This document shows, piece after piece, positions 14,349 to 14,782 of a stretch of 14,782 nucleotides of DNA (position 1 is its first letter; each line of letters begins with the position of its first letter). Both the position numbers and the translations under genes were made by a program. Source of the DNA: CAVDWX01 sp963612735 (lineage in GTDB: Bacteria > Bacillota_I > Bacilli_A > RFN20 > CAG-826); NCBI GenBank assembly GCA_963612735.1, contig CAVDWX010000046.1:1-14782 (forward strand), given 5' to 3'. Below the pieces are notes generated by a model. The model was not told the DNA's origin, searched no databases, and saw only the letters and a list, made by a program, of their open reading frames with translations.

Positions 14349-14782
14349 TTAGATTGATAGATAATAAACAAAAAGAGCAGTTTTAATCTTTTTTTTCAAA
14401 CTATCAAGATAAAAAGAAAAATAATAAAACAGTAATGTTAAAACTTTATTGTTCTCATTATATCCATATTGATTAGATGAAATTTTGATTTTTAAATCGT
14501 TCTTATTATGAAATCTAAACTCAGTTATTGAATTTAATTTATTTCTACCGCGTTTTACATCAATAGTAACGATAGAATTATCAATATTAATTAAAAATTC
14601 AAATTTAGAATTCATCTTACCTTTCCAATAAAATAAATGGAAACCTCGAGCCACTAATTCAATTAAACAATTCCCAACGACTTCCCCTATACAATTGGAT
14701 TGATCGCGACCATTTTTAAATCAAACGACATTTTATCAAGAAAAAAGTTCCAATTTTGGTTCTTTTTTTCTTGCATTTTTGA
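14349..14782 (-). pseudogene. Frameshifted C-terminal remnant of an AAA+/DUF4143-family ATPase
   Basis: Two frames together resemble the end of DUF4143-type ATPases (AAA domain plus a nuclease-like C-terminal domain). One frame, from the right edge to a TAG at 14687-14689, ends in MSFDLKMVAINPI, like the segment before the usual NP-(I/L)-Y-K-G. The other, open from about 14723 and clearly related from 14687 to 14349, reads GEVVGNCLIELVARGFHLFYWKGK and then TIDVKRGRNK. This matches the family pattern KGxVxENFVAQELxxxGxxLYYWxxK and IEVKSGxN. A one-base shift near 14687-14692 separates the halves. The usual EIDF acidic motif is KFEF here, so the nuclease-like site has also decayed. A GTG at 14654 could start a 101-residue frame, but no ribosome site supports it. 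It could be the 3' end of a longer gene beyond the window, broken by mutation or by a sequencing error. Confidence 0.6.
14737..14773. repeat. Imperfect inverted repeat with A and T runs at the right edge
   Basis: CAAG-A6-GTT-CCAA pairs with TTGG-TTC-T7-CTTG around a TT centre; two T-T mismatches and one bulge interrupt it. It resembles a bidirectional terminator but falls within the sequence that could encode the upstream part of the DUF4143 remnant, so its meaning is uncertain. Confidence 0.35.

Noticed and set aside
14339..14352. Near-palindrome CTAGAACGTTTTAG upstream of the hyd promoter
   Set aside because: One mismatch, no partner copy, and it overlaps the end of the decayed ATPase; too weak to call an operator.
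1..14782. Mycoplasma-type code (TGA as Trp)
   Set aside because: All accepted genes are full length without in-frame TGA and use TGG for Trp, so the standard bacterial code explains them.
1..14782. CRISPR arrays, tRNA or rRNA genes, insertion sequences
   Set aside because: I saw no regularly spaced repeats, tRNA-like cloverleaf segments, rRNA sequence or transposase genes with terminal repeats.

Overview
The window is AT-rich DNA in which every gene I accept lies on the minus strand. It suggests a low-GC Bacillota, most likely an anaerobic member of the Bacilli close to the Mollicutes (for example an uncultured gut lineage). Three things point that way: the gene order cysS - rlmB - sigH resembles Bacillus subtilis, the ECF transporter core genes are followed by truA, and there is an oxygen-sensitive trimeric [FeFe] hydrogenase. 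Trp is encoded by TGG and no accepted gene contains an in-frame TGA, so I read it with the standard code. The species cannot be named from the sequence alone.

Layout, in the direction of transcription (from high to low coordinates). At 14349-14782 is the decayed end of an AAA+/DUF4143-type ATPase, split by a frameshift. Next comes a self-contained hydrogenase operon, hydC-hydB-hydA (14255 down to 10120), with a good sigma-A-like promoter at 14294-14322 and a clear hairpin terminator at 10062-10092. Together these encode a NADH/ferredoxin-linked [FeFe] hydrogenase (NuoE-like, NuoF-like and catalytic subunits), which would let a fermenter dispose of electrons as H2.

A 194-base gap with two small inverted repeats leads to a housekeeping run with short gaps: cysS, a CPA-type antiporter-like membrane protein, rlmB and a SigH-like sigma factor. 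Then come the energising module of an ECF vitamin/metal transporter (ecfA1, ecfA2, ecfT) and truA, followed by yebC (YeeN-type). Between sigH and ecfA1 lies a compact control region: two near-identical 12-mers centred on the palindrome TACGCGTA, 28 bp apart, flank an extended -10 box only 7 nt from the ecfA1 start codon. A weak terminator follows yebC. The window ends inside a large secreted lipoprotein gene (1535 down to the left edge) that is open to the edge and preceded by a perfect 15-bp palindrome.

No CRISPR array, intact mobile element, rRNA or tRNA gene was found. I do not see a convincing wholly new system. The points most worth checking are the unusual active-site residues (HydA TSCSP, the antiporter without its acidic pair, the EcfA2 D-loop), the TACGCGTA control region, the unknown lipoprotein and the frameshifted ATPase remnant.
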